From assembly GCA_946480595.1 (NCBI GenBank), contig CAMLKC010000004.1:1-35305 (forward strand): a DNA stretch of 35,305 nt, in the 5' to 3' direction. The notes under the pieces were generated by a model. It saw only the letters and a list, made by a program, of their open reading frames with translations. It was not told the origin of the DNA and made no database searches. The stretch's first letter is position 1. Every line of letters begins with the position of its first letter. Below are positions 22,880 to 30,595 of this stretch, one piece after another. A program made the position numbers and the translations under genes. This DNA comes from an uncultured Candidatus Saccharibacteria bacterium (GTDB lineage: Bacteria > Patescibacteria > Saccharimonadia > Saccharimonadales > CAMLKC01).

Positions 22880-23680
22880 TTATGCCAGCAATTCACTCGG
22901 GAGTTTGCCAAACACCTCATCGAGCTTGGCCGCTATTTTTGGCGTTGCGGCAATAACCGCTGCGTCAGTGAAGAGCGCTTCCCCGCCAGCCAGTCGTTGC
23001 ACTACGCCGCCTGCTTCACGCACCAATAAAAATGCCGCGGCATTATCCCAGGGCTTTAATCCGTTATGATGGTACGCGTCTATGCGGCCGCAGGCCACCC
23101 AGGCCAAAATAAGCACGCCGCTTCCCGGACAGCTCATCCAGGGCATCACACCTGTCGTTTCGTAAATACCCAGGTGTCGCCGCAAGTTGCGCTCCATTGA
23201 CTCGTCGTTGTAGCTGTTGCTCGTAGCAATATTCGCACCGGCAAGTTCTACCTGCTGACTAACGGAAATCCTCTCGCCATTTCTCAAGGCGCCTTTTCCC
23301 TTTTCCACCTCATATAGTTCTTCTCGGTAAGGATCATAGATAACACCGGCAATAGGCTGGCCGCTTTCTATGTAGCCGATTGAAATAGCAGATTCACGCA
23401 TGTCACGCTTAAAATTGTACGTCCCGTCGATCGGGTCCAGTACAAACCCCGTAAACTCCGGTGCATACATAGCTTTTCGCGCCTCTTCGGCGTCTTCCTC
23501 CGATAAAATAACTGCATCTGAAAACGCACGGCTCAGTTCTTCCCGCAAGATATCCTGCGATTTAATATCAGCCACGGTCACAAAATCTTTTACGCCGCTT
23601 TTTTCTGTCGAATCGCGTTCGGTCGCTAGGCGCATGTACTCGCCCGCCTTAAGCGCCGCTTTTTTCATTTCTTCAATCAT
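22880..23680 (-). CDS. Inositol monophosphatase family protein
   Basis: A Mg-dependent phosphatase of the IMPase/SuhB/CysQ superfamily, 266 aa. Metal ligands are E61-E62 in ILSEE, the DPIDGT motif (82-87) and WDNAAA (D212) near the end. Substrates in this family include inositol phosphates, histidinol phosphate, PAP and sugar bisphosphates, and the sequence does not settle which. TGC-TACACT (23688-23693) ends 7 nt before the ATG, a leaderless-type start, and it leads a three-gene unit with the DUF427 and DUF2568 genes. Confidence 0.9.
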   Translation of the reverse strand: MIEEMKKAALKAGEYMRLATERDSTEKSGVKDFVTVADIKSQDILREELSRAFSDAVILSEEDAEEARKAMYAPEFTGFVLDPIDGTYNFKRDMRESAISIGYIESGQPIAGVIYDPYREELYEVEKGKGALRNGERISVSQQVELAGANIATSNSYNDESMERNLRRHLGIYETTGVMPWMSCPGSGVLILAWVACGRIDAYHHNGLKPWDNAAAFLLVREAGGVVQRLAGGEALFTDAAVIAATPKIAAKLDEVFGKLPSELLA

Positions 23681-23708
23681 ATATTTTAGTGTAGCATCTT
23701 ATGAAAAA

Positions 23709-23763
23709 TTGATTTTAAACTCATTTAGTGTTATAATAGTAAAGATACGTCCGACTCTGGAGG
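23709..23763 (+). promoter_or_regulatory. Promoter and ribosome site of the 51-aa gene
   Basis: TTGATT (23709-23714), 17 bp, TGT-TATAAT (23732-23737), then a leader and GGAGG (23759-23763) 4 nt before the ATG. This complete set is the main reason to believe the short gene. Confidence 0.7.
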
Positions 23764-23767
23764 CTAC

Positions 23768-23923
23768 ATGTCACTGCCGTCCGACCCCAAGCGCCCCTAC
23801 GCCGGCCTGCCGCCTCACCCCACCATCGGTGAGATCATCGCGGAGATCGGCGCAACCGCTGCGGAGAACCTGGCGAAAGTCGACCCGCCGCAGTCGCGCC
23901 CCACGCCGGACCCGTCCGAATAA
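23768..23923 (+). CDS. 51-aa proline-rich small protein, unknown
   Basis: A short frame too small for routine calling. It encodes a Pro-rich N-terminus (about 1-18), a likely amphipathic helix (TIGEIIAEIGATAAENLAKV, about 19-38) and a Pro/Ser-rich tail. Of the 50 codons after the ATG, 43 end in G or C, unlike the flanking genes. A full promoter, a GGAGG ribosome site and an intrinsic terminator enclose it, so it is very probably expressed. No family is recognised; a secreted or regulatory peptide is possible but there is no signal sequence. Confidence 0.72.
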   Translation: MSLPSDPKRPYAGLPPHPTIGEIIAEIGATAAENLAKVDPPQSRPTPDPSE

Positions 23924-23958
23924 CCCGCCCCTTGGGTGTTCCTGACACTACGTCAGTT

Positions 23959-23988
23959 GAGTCCCGAGGAGGCGGGACTCTTAATTTT
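23959..23988 (+). terminator. Terminator after the 51-aa gene
   Basis: GAGTCCCG (23959-23966) and CGGGACTC (23973-23980) form a perfect 8-bp stem with a 6-nt loop, followed by TTAATTTT. The plus-strand T run makes it a terminator for the small gene; the flavodoxin gene ends just beyond it on the other strand. Confidence 0.85.
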
Positions 23989-24712
23989 AGCGGTATTCTG
24001 GATTTTCGTAGTCGAACCGCGCGCCAGCGTCCCACTCGCTACGTTGGTTACCGTAGGCTGGTACACCACCGGCATCTTTTAACAGCTTTGCGATGTGCAT
24101 AAGATTCCAAGTCATAAATGTGGCGTTGCGATTAGTAAAGTCGTTATCAAGACCGGTACGCGTGCCGTCATCGGCTTTGTCGCCGTAGCTTGCGCCAGGG
24201 CCGGACTCACCCACCCAGCCGGCGTCGGCCTGCGGCGGAATAACGTAGCCAAGGTGCTGCAGGCTGTATAGAATATTCATTGAACAGTGCTTGGCACCAT
24301 CTTCGTTGCCCGTAATAAGACAACCACCGGCTTTGCCGTAATAGGCATACTGGCCTTTTTCATTCAGCTCACCCGAGTTGGCGTATAGCCGCTCGATGAT
24401 CTTTTTGGTCTGTGAACTGTTATCGCCCAGCCAAATCGGCCCGGCTAGCACCAAAATGTCGGCCTCCTGCACCCTTTTGTAAAGTTCTGGCCATTCGTCG
24501 GTCGTCCAACCCTTTTCGCGCATATCCGGATAGACGCCAGTTGCTATGTCGTGGTCAACCGTGCGAATAACTTCTGTCTGCATCCCATGTTTGTTCATAA
24601 TGCCAGTGCTGATTTTAATCAGCAAATCCGTGTGGCTCGGCGCTGGCGATTTGGTCAGCGTGCCGTTGAAAAAGATTGCTTTTAGACCTGTAAAATCGTG
24701 ATTTCGCTCCAT
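23987..24712 (-). CDS. Flavodoxin-fold NAD(P)H-dependent FMN reductase-like protein
   Basis: A 241-aa flavodoxin-family oxidoreductase. KAIFFNGTLTKSPAPSHTD gives the FMN phosphate loop, LVLAGPIWLGDNSS the second flavin contact, and GKAGGCLITGNEDGAKH the third. The C-terminal 60 residues (after GWVGESGPGASYGD) extend beyond a basic flavodoxin fold, as in the NADPH-dependent FMN reductase group. The substrate is unknown. A G-run (GGGGGGGTG) before the ATG is the likely ribosome site. It follows the two-gene unknown module by 14 bp and may be read with it. Confidence 0.85.
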   Translation of the reverse strand: MERNHDFTGLKAIFFNGTLTKSPAPSHTDLLIKISTGIMNKHGMQTEVIRTVDHDIATGVYPDMREKGWTTDEWPELYKRVQEADILVLAGPIWLGDNSSQTKKIIERLYANSGELNEKGQYAYYGKAGGCLITGNEDGAKHCSMNILYSLQHLGYVIPPQADAGWVGESGPGASYGDKADDGTRTGLDNDFTNRNATFMTWNLMHIAKLLKDAGGVPAYGNQRSEWDAGARFDYENPEYR

Positions 24713-24726
24713 TTAACACCCCCCCA

Positions 24727-25296
24727 CTATGATTGCCACATCCATATTACTCCACTAATAATAAGAACGCTACTTACGAACAAAAGCATCCAGAACCTCG
24801 AGTCCACCCTTTCCTGTAGCGTACTCTGAGAATCAGGCTTCACCATCAGAAGAAGCATTGTAACAAATAAATTCAACATCCCAGCGAATACTAAGCTTAC
24901 GGCAACAGCCTTCTCTATACTATTTACCTTGCTGTATATTTGGATCTCGCTAGAAACAAAAGTAAAAAGTGCCACGAAGACACCAATGATTTCTACGGCT
25001 TTGAATTTGTCACGTTCAACTTTATCTTCAAAATTTTTCTTCGCCTCTTCAATCTGGTTATGCAGGGTGTCTTTCGATGATTCTACGTCGCTAATAGCGT
25101 CGGAGATAGAAAGTTCTAGAGCTGTGATTTTATCCTCGGCATGCTTTAATTTATCATTGAGCTCTCTTATCTGATCAGCCGAGGTCGATCGGTTCTCTCG
25201 CGTCCAAGATCTGAAGGCGCTCCCATCGTTATCTAAAAAATAATCATGTCCGTCGAAAGATCCGTACAAGGAGGGTTCGGAGCGCTTGTTTGCCAT
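24727..25296 (-). CDS. Coiled-coil protein with C-terminal membrane segments (189 aa), unknown
   Basis: No named family is recognised. Residues 1-40 are polar, about 40-95 form a long Glu/Lys/Asp-rich coiled coil (DKLKHAEDKITALELSIS, then EEAKKNFEDKVERDKF), and three membrane segments follow: about 97-118 (VEIIGVFVALFTFVSSEIQI), 128-152 and 166-188. The ATG is 1 nt after the stop of the preceding gene with GCGAGGGA as a ribosome site, so the two are coupled. Base use is more AT-rich than in glyS. A membrane effector with a cytoplasmic sensor or partner-binding rod is one reading. Confidence 0.75.
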   Translation of the reverse strand: MANKRSEPSLYGSFDGHDYFLDNDGSAFRSWTRENRSTSADQIRELNDKLKHAEDKITALELSISDAISDVESSKDTLHNQIEEAKKNFEDKVERDKFKAVEIIGVFVALFTFVSSEIQIYSKVNSIEKAVAVSLVFAGMLNLFVTMLLLMVKPDSQSTLQERVDSRFWMLLFVSSVLIISGVIWMWQS

Positions 25297-25297
25297 A

Positions 25298-26041
25298 TCA
25301 TCCCTCGCTCAACGAAAGAGACCGAAAACACTTGTGCACTTCCTCTTTAGCCGCTACGTAGTACTTCTCTAGAATGTCCGCCATCTCAGCCCCGCCAAAC
25401 TCGTCACCATCGCGCTTCTCGAACGTATACTCTTTTGATGCAATGAATGAGTTTAACTCTTTCAAAGCTTCTACATACGCTTCATTTTCGTTCATAGGCG
25501 GGAATACGGCATTTAAGATTGCCGAAAAGGAGTGGATATGTACCGTATCAAAGCGAGAATCCTCTTCATGTTGCATAAATCTAACAGTAAAGGCTTGCTT
25601 GTCAGCTCCAAGCATTCCCGGAAGAAAAATCTTTTGTGCAACAGTTTTTCCCTTTATCTTGGATAGTACATATTCTTCTCTTTTGGCGTTAAATGATGTG
25701 ACGGCTATTTTGTTTTCTTCAAACACATCCAGAAGCACGCCCATAAACTGTCTCTGATCACTCAGCGTCCAGTGCATTCGATTCTTAGAAAAAGTATTTG
25801 CCACAAATATATCTACCGAATCTTGGTCGCTGTTAATGTAGTATTTATTACTCTTAGAACTAAGGATAAAGTTAGGTTCTTCAGGATTGAAAGATTTGAA
25901 CCCATTCAGCTCGGTCATATTTGATAGCGACTTGTATAGAGCCTCCATCTTCTTAGCCGTAAGCTTTGATGAATAGCGAAACTCATACGTAAATACCGTA
26001 GGATCCTTCTGCTGTACTTCCACTTCAACATGATCCACCAT
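25298..26041 (-). CDS. Hypothetical protein (247 aa), partner of the membrane coiled-coil protein
   Basis: I do not recognise a family. The protein is soluble, mixed alpha/beta, with no signal peptide; segments include VFTYEFRYSSKLTAKKMEAL, VDIFVANTFSKNRMHWTL and a charged helical C-terminus. The ATG at 26041 sits 1 nt after the glyS TAA with GAGG 9 nt upstream; an in-frame codon 5 triplets earlier lies inside glyS. Codon use is more AT-rich than glyS. Its tight coupling to the membrane coiled-coil gene implies that the two act together. Confidence 0.72.
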   Translation of the reverse strand: MVDHVEVEVQQKDPTVFTYEFRYSSKLTAKKMEALYKSLSNMTELNGFKSFNPEEPNFILSSKSNKYYINSDQDSVDIFVANTFSKNRMHWTLSDQRQFMGVLLDVFEENKIAVTSFNAKREEYVLSKIKGKTVAQKIFLPGMLGADKQAFTVRFMQHEEDSRFDTVHIHSFSAILNAVFPPMNENEAYVEALKELNSFIASKEYTFEKRDGDEFGGAEMADILEKYYVAAKEEVHKCFRSLSLSEG

Positions 26042-26042
26042 A

Positions 26043-27389
26043 TTACACTTCCTCAATTGCTACGCGCTTTTGCTCGGTCGTGTCGCGGTCTCGTACTGTT
26101 ACCGCATCGTCTTCAAGCGTATCAAAGTCGATGACTACGCAGTACGGCGTGCCGATCTCGTCTTGGCGGCGGTAGCGCTTACCAATATTGCCATTGTCGT
26201 CCCACATGACGTTGCCGTGCTTTTTCTTGAGCATTGTGTAAACTTCGCGGGCTTTTGCGACCAGCTCGGGCTTATTCTTTAATAGCGGTGAAACGGCGTA
26301 TTTTACCGGTGCAAGGTGCTCGGGAAACGCCATGAAAATACGCTTTTCGCCGTTGACTTCGTCTTCGCGGTAAGCGGTCGAAAGCACAGCCATCAGTGCG
26401 CGTTCGACACCAAATGACGGTTCGATTACGTGCGGCACAAACTTATCGTTCGTCCCTTTTACCGTGTACTCCATGCTTTTGCCGCTGGCACGCTGAATGT
26501 TGCCAAGGTCAAAATCGGTGCGGTACGCGAGGCCCAGAAGCTCTTCGCGGCCGATAGGAAAATCAAATTCAATGTCGATAGTGCGCTTGCTGTAGTGAGC
26601 TCGGTCTTCTTCGGGCACCTCGAGTTCATGAACCTTGTCCTTAGGCAGGCCAAGCGCATCGAGGAACTCGTGGACGTCTTTCAAAAGCGCATCGAAGCTC
26701 TCCGCCCACTTTTCCGGGTGAACAAAATACTCGATCTCCATCTGCTCAAACTCACGCGAACGGAAAATAAAGTCGCGCGGCGAAATTTCGTTGCGAAACG
26801 CCTTGCCCTGCTGCGCCAAGCCGAATGGCAGGTCAGGGTAAAAGTTATCGACGACGTTCTTAAAGTTGGTAAAAATACCCTGTGCCGTTTCCGGGCGGAG
26901 GTAGCTTACCGACTTTTCATCCATCGTCGCACCGACATGCGTCTGAAACATCATATTGAACGTACGAGATTCGCTGAGTGGGTTGCCATCAGGGCTCTTG
27001 AGGCCGTTTTCGCGGACAGCCGCGTCCATTTGTTCCATCGTCATACCCGTTGGGTCAATACCTTTGTCCTTCAGGATATGATCGGTGCGAAAACGTCGGT
27101 GATTGACCGTATCTTCGCAAAGCGGATCGACGAACGTGTCGACGTGCCCGCTCGCCTGCCATACCTTTTGGTTCATAAGAATTGCCGCGTCAACGCCGTA
27201 CATGTCGTCGCGGGCGTCGACGAACATCTTCCACCAAAGCTGCATAATATTACGCTTCAGCGCCACACCCAAAGGACCGTAGTCCCATGTTCCCGAAAGT
27301 CCACCGTAAACGTCGCTGCCTTGGTAAATAAATCCGCGGCGCTTGGCCAGGCTAACAATGTCTTCGAGGGTGGTGCTTTTTTCTTCCAT
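26043..27389 (-). CDS. glyS: Glycyl-tRNA synthetase, class II dimeric type
   Basis: Charges tRNA-Gly. The 448-aa product is the eukaryote/archaea-like alpha2 form: SLAKRRGFIYQGSDVYGG and TWDYGPLGVALKRN at the start, motif 2 FRNEISPRDFIFRSREFEQM, motif 3 PSFGVERALMAVL, and an anticodon-binding domain (about 350-448) with HLAPVKYAVSPL. TGT-TATAAT (27399-27404) ends 9 nt before the ATG. Two unknown genes are appended directly to its 3' end, so they share its constitutive transcription. Confidence 0.95.
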   Translation of the reverse strand: MEEKSTTLEDIVSLAKRRGFIYQGSDVYGGLSGTWDYGPLGVALKRNIMQLWWKMFVDARDDMYGVDAAILMNQKVWQASGHVDTFVDPLCEDTVNHRRFRTDHILKDKGIDPTGMTMEQMDAAVRENGLKSPDGNPLSESRTFNMMFQTHVGATMDEKSVSYLRPETAQGIFTNFKNVVDNFYPDLPFGLAQQGKAFRNEISPRDFIFRSREFEQMEIEYFVHPEKWAESFDALLKDVHEFLDALGLPKDKVHELEVPEEDRAHYSKRTIDIEFDFPIGREELLGLAYRTDFDLGNIQRASGKSMEYTVKGTNDKFVPHVIEPSFGVERALMAVLSTAYREDEVNGEKRIFMAFPEHLAPVKYAVSPLLKNKPELVAKAREVYTMLKKKHGNVMWDDNGNIGKRYRRQDEIGTPYCVVIDFDTLEDDAVTVRDRDTTEQKRVAIEEV

Positions 27390-27398
27390 AATGCCCCC

Positions 27399-27404
27399 AT
27401 TATA
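27399..27404 (-). promoter_or_regulatory. -10 box of glyS
   Basis: A perfect TATAAT preceded by TGT (extended -10), 9 nt before the ATG. GGGGG lies in between, but the leader would be only about 2 nt. Confidence 0.55.
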
Positions 27405-27463
27405 ACAGAGAGCTCAGACCTCGTGTTGTTTTTCTATTACACATACTATACTCATATTGCTTA

Positions 27464-27472
27464 TGCTATACT
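27464..27472 (+). promoter_or_regulatory. Extended -10 box of the tandem paralogue pair
   Basis: TGC-TATACT gives an extended -10 about 47 nt before the ATG at 27520; another TATACT lies at 27447-27452. No clear -35 is seen. It predicts a leader of about 40 nt containing GAAAGG. Confidence 0.5.
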
Positions 27473-27519
27473 TGTTCACGGTCGAAAACGAGACCTCCTC
27501 GACGAAAGGCAAATGCCTC

Positions 27520-28110
27520 ATGAACAGGACGAGCACCAACACTCAGGACCGTTTCTACCGCGCCGTCCAGATGCTCTCTCTAGCCATCTCGCACGTGCTT
27601 TACGGCAATCCCGATGCAGCCCGGACCAACCTCCGTGCCTCTTGGGACAGCCTGAAGCAGAGTGCCGTAGGCCGGATCGAGCACATGGCCACGGCTGCGT
27701 TCGTTAGCGCCGTTGACGGAAACGTCGGCTACGCAGTCCACGTTCTAGGACTTACCATGAACGAACTGCGAGCGCGGCACCGCGAACTTCCGCCGGTAGT
27801 CCGTCAATGGGTGTGGGACCGCTGCGTTCTCACCATGGAGCGACTGCCCTACGCCATCGGCATCCGTCAGATGGTCGGCGACGCCTACAACCGTAGCGCC
27901 GCTGGCAACTACGCCGAAGCTTTGCATCTGCTTACCCAGGCAGGTGACGAGCTGAAGCGCGTTTCACATCTCACGCCGCCGCAGCTCCGCGAGGAGATTG
28001 CGACTGCGTGGAACGACGTCCTTGAGCGCATGCTCACGGACGAAACCGCCTCGGCTCTCGCCTGTGTGCGGGAGTTCTCATCGCGCTACGGCCAGCCAGC
28101 CGCAGCCTGA
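27520..28110 (+). CDS. Unknown helical protein, first of a tandem paralogue pair (196 aa)
   Basis: I do not recognise a family. The product is soluble and appears all-helical, with TPR-like spacing: a helix pair around YGNPDAARTNLRASW, a second around MNELRARHRELPPVVRQW, a third around NYAEALHLLTQAGDELKR, then LTPPQLREEIATAWNDVL. The same blocks recur in the same order in the next gene, so they arose by duplication. The gene is clearly more GC-rich than glyS and recO on either side. GAAAGG lies 10 nt before the ATG at 27520, inside a short GGC/GCC hairpin; an upstream in-frame ATG (27457) would precede the predicted transcript start. Confidence 0.75.
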   Translation: MNRTSTNTQDRFYRAVQMLSLAISHVLYGNPDAARTNLRASWDSLKQSAVGRIEHMATAAFVSAVDGNVGYAVHVLGLTMNELRARHRELPPVVRQWVWDRCVLTMERLPYAIGIRQMVGDAYNRSAAGNYAEALHLLTQAGDELKRVSHLTPPQLREEIATAWNDVLERMLTDETASALACVREFSSRYGQPAAA

Positions 28111-28130
28111 CAGCAACGGAAAGGGCCACC

Positions 28131-28703
28131 ATGCCTACCGACGATTACGCGAGGGCACTCCAGCTCATTGGGCTGGCCTCGGAGCACGCCCTGCAAGGCA
28201 ACCACGACACGGCACGGACCGTCCTGCGTTCCGCGTTTACGGACGGGTTACTGGACCGAAACGACCGGCGAGTCGGACTGCTGCACTACCAAGCTGTTCT
28301 CGCACTCATCGACGCTCGTGAGAACAAGGTCGTTCCAGCAGCAGCCGGCCTCACGAACACCATGCGCGAGCTGAGGAATGTCGGCGCAAGAGAACGACCC
28401 AACATCATCGCGCGGTGTGCTCAAGCCATGCTGGAGCTCCCCCACAACAAGCAGATCCAGCGCCTGCTCGCAGGCGCCAAGAAGGACTGGGAGGGCCGAA
28501 GCTACGTCAAGGCCTACCAGAAGATCAGGGACGCCAAGCGGCTCCGCGTCAGGCACGTCACACTGACACCCCCGGCCGTCGAGGCCGAGATCACGCAGGC
28601 GTCAACGCTCGCGATGATCCACCTGATGGAGAACAACGCTCCTCAGGTGGCCATCGCCATCACCGCCGACCTGCAGAAGCGCGGCCTCATCGAGAGGAGT
28701 TGA
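28131..28703 (+). CDS. Unknown helical protein, second of a tandem paralogue pair (190 aa)
   Basis: A paralogue of the preceding gene. Matching blocks are LQGNHDTARTVLRSAF (for LYGNPDAARTNLRASW), TMRELRN (for TMNELRA), SYVKAYQKIRDAKRLRV (for NYAEALHLLTQAGDELK) and LTPPAVEAEITQAS (for LTPPQLREEIATAW). It is rich in Arg and Lys in the second half. AAAGGG lies 5 nt before the ATG, and the gap to the first gene is 20 bp, so the pair is one transcript. No family or role is recognised; a helical repeat scaffold is the likely fold. Confidence 0.75.
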   Translation: MPTDDYARALQLIGLASEHALQGNHDTARTVLRSAFTDGLLDRNDRRVGLLHYQAVLALIDARENKVVPAAAGLTNTMRELRNVGARERPNIIARCAQAMLELPHNKQIQRLLAGAKKDWEGRSYVKAYQKIRDAKRLRVRHVTLTPPAVEAEITQASTLAMIHLMENNAPQVAIAITADLQKRGLIERS

Positions 28704-28728
28704 TCCGTTTCACCACCATCCGGCCCCA

Positions 28729-28758
28729 GGCGCACGGTCGAAGAAAAAATAGTGCGCC
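28729..28758. repeat. Inverted repeat between the paralogue pair and recO
   Basis: GGCGCAC (28729-28735) and GTGCGCC (28752-28758) form a 7-bp stem with a 16-nt A-rich loop between two convergent genes. No T run follows on either strand, so a terminator role is doubtful. Confidence 0.4.
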
Positions 28759-28773
28759 ACCTACCCCTGGAAT

Positions 28774-29448
28774 TTATACGGCAGCATGCTGACGCGCGAC
28801 CGTCCAGCACTCAGGTAGCACCTCGCCTACCCCACCGATCTGCGCAAGGATTTTTAATGATTTCGCATTCAGCAACCGCAAAAATTTAATGTGGTTCGCC
28901 GTCAGCTCGCCATTTACTGCCGGACGAAGGCCTTGCTCGCCAACATCATAAGAATACCGTGACTCAGAATGGACACGGTTGCCCTCTACGTCATTCGTCA
29001 GGCTTAACTCACGACCGAGCAGCGCCGCATAGCGCAGATAAAACCACGCTTCAACCAATTGGCGCGGAATCGTCGCTGCATCCAGACCCGCAAGCGCTTC
29101 CTGTAGTACGTCAAACCACTCCGGCTCATCTACTGTTTCTGTTGCCGATGAGACGAGTTTTACCACCTCGTAGCCAAACTGCAGCTTGTCGTAATCTTCC
29201 AAAATATGGCGGTAAAACTGCACAAGACGTGCAGAGGTAAGAATACCCAAATCACCTCTCCCGCTGCTAATCACAATATCGCTCACTGCAAAAAGCTCGA
29301 TCCCTCCTGCCAGCTTGCTTTTTTCGCGGCGGACACCGCGTGCCATGACGCCCCGCCGTCCCTCGGGAGTCAGCAGCTGCAGTATCCGATCGGCTTCGCC
29401 ATAGTTCGTACGGCGCAGCACGATCGCCCGCGTACGAACCGTCGTCAT
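28774..29448 (-). CDS. recO: RecO, recombination mediator
   Basis: RecO helps load RecA on SSB-covered DNA. I use the ATG at 29448 (224 aa), which overlaps the response regulator stop as ATGA; a 41-codon upstream extension would lie wholly inside that gene. The N-terminal OB fold is clear (TRAIVLRRTNYGEADRIL, LLTPEGRRGVMARGVRR), followed by LELF-like IELFAVSDIVIS and the helical C-terminal domain. The zinc-binding cysteines seen in some RecO proteins are absent. Its place at the end of a two-component operon is unusual. Confidence 0.88.
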   Translation of the reverse strand: MTTVRTRAIVLRRTNYGEADRILQLLTPEGRRGVMARGVRREKSKLAGGIELFAVSDIVISSGRGDLGILTSARLVQFYRHILEDYDKLQFGYEVVKLVSSATETVDEPEWFDVLQEALAGLDAATIPRQLVEAWFYLRYAALLGRELSLTNDVEGNRVHSESRYSYDVGEQGLRPAVNGELTANHIKFLRLLNAKSLKILAQIGGVGEVLPECWTVARQHAAV

Positions 29449-29819
29449 AGCAAGACCTTTTTTACCGCAGCCACAAAATCGTTCGGCATCATGGCCGCTT
29501 TGTCGAGCAGCTGGCGAACGCCGTATGCCTGCAGGTCTTCCTCGGCGATTTGGTCGGCACTCGTCGTACATAGAATGATCGGGATTGTTGCCAGATCAGC
29601 ATGCGAGTGCAATTCGTGCAAAAGAGTAAAAGCATTCGGGCCTGCCAGCAATAAGTCGAGCACTAGTGCGTCGGGTAGCGTCGCATCAATCGAGTCTATA
29701 GCCGCCAGTGCATGCGGCACCGATTCTGCACGTATACCCGCTTCACCTAAAATTCGCTTGTATTGCTCGGCTAGCCAGTCGTCATCCTCGACAATCAAAA
29801 CGTAGGGCGTTTTTGTCAT
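29445..29819 (-). CDS. Single-domain response regulator
   Basis: A receiver-only CheY-like protein of 124 aa. The acidic pocket is E11-D12-D13, the phospho-acceptor D55 in LVLDLLL, the switch Thr in CTTS (85-86) and K107 in LLDKA. There is no output domain, so it must act by protein contact or phosphotransfer. Both ends overlap by 4 bp (ATGA) with the kinase before it and recO after it, so the three are translated as a unit. Confidence 0.93.
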   Translation of the reverse strand: MTKTPYVLIVEDDDWLAEQYKRILGEAGIRAESVPHALAAIDSIDATLPDALVLDLLLAGPNAFTLLHELHSHADLATIPIILCTTSADQIAEEDLQAYGVRQLLDKAAMMPNDFVAAVKKVLL

Positions 29820-30565
29820 AATAACCTCATCTGCGTGGATGCGGCAAGGTCCACATAAAACGTTGCGCCGTCCCGGTGACGGGTAGCGCCGATCTGCCCC
29901 TGCATAGCGGCGGCAAACTGTCCTGCGACATACAGGCCAAGACCACTACTCTGAGGCCGGGCATGCAGCGGTTGGGCGCCAGTACCAAGATGCGACTGGA
30001 GGCGCTGCCAAATATCCGTCGGCACAGCGGGGCCGTAATCACGAACGCCCATGCGGATCTTCCCGCCGCTTTCCAACGTCTGGACACGCAATTCGACCGG
30101 TGTTGATTCATCTGCGTAATGCAGCGCGTTATCGCCAAAATTAAGGATGATCCGCCGCAAAAGATCGCGGTTTGCCACAACCAAAATCGGCCGGTAGCGC
30201 GACGCGACGCGGATTTCACGGTTCTTGGCTTTATAGAGTGGCGAGAGTTCGTGCGCCACCTCTTCACATAGCTGACGGGGATTGAGCGGTTCTAACTCAA
30301 ACAAGCCACCCTCCAGCCGTGACGAACGCGTCAGGTCCGTCGTCAGGCGCAGCGCACGTTCGCTCGTAAGCGTCAGCTGGCGGAGCATGCGCTGTCGTTC
30401 ATTGTCGGGCAGCTGCTCCATCAGCTCCATCGAAAGCGCCAACTGACGTATTAACGCTAGTGGCGCTTTTAGCTCATGGGCAGCAGTTACCAAAAAGGAC
30501 AGATCGGCCCCTTGCGGCCCCGATCCGTCCCACGTTGTTCCAACCTGGCCCCTGCTCCCTTGCAT
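29816..30565 (-). CDS. Soluble sensor histidine kinase
   Basis: A 249-aa HisKA plus HATPase kinase without any membrane segment or PAS/GAF domain. The phospho-accepting H30 is in the H box AAHELKAPLALIR; the N box is LNFGDNALHYA (141-151), G1 is DYGPA (176-180) and G2 SSGLGLYVAGQF (207-217). It resembles the catalytic core of PhoR/WalK-type kinases with the sensor removed. Its signal must be cytoplasmic or come from a partner. TGC-TACACT (30575-30580) ends 9 nt before the ATG, a nearly leaderless start. The partner regulator and recO follow with 4-bp overlaps. Confidence 0.92.
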   Translation of the reverse strand: MQGSRGQVGTTWDGSGPQGADLSFLVTAAHELKAPLALIRQLALSMELMEQLPDNERQRMLRQLTLTSERALRLTTDLTRSSRLEGGLFELEPLNPRQLCEEVAHELSPLYKAKNREIRVASRYRPILVVANRDLLRRIILNFGDNALHYADESTPVELRVQTLESGGKIRMGVRDYGPAVPTDIWQRLQSHLGTGAQPLHARPQSSGLGLYVAGQFAAAMQGQIGATRHRDGATFYVDLAASTQMRLL

Positions 30566-30595
30566 ACTACCTATAGTGTAGCATGTGCGCGAGGT

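Noticed and set aside
26430..27707. A 425-codon open frame on the plus strand across glyS
   Set aside because: It is the complement of the highly conserved glyS gene and has no protein-family features; long antisense frames are common over such genes.
28729..28758. Terminator between the paralogue pair and recO
   Set aside because: The stem is only 7 bp with a 16-nt loop and no T run follows on either strand.
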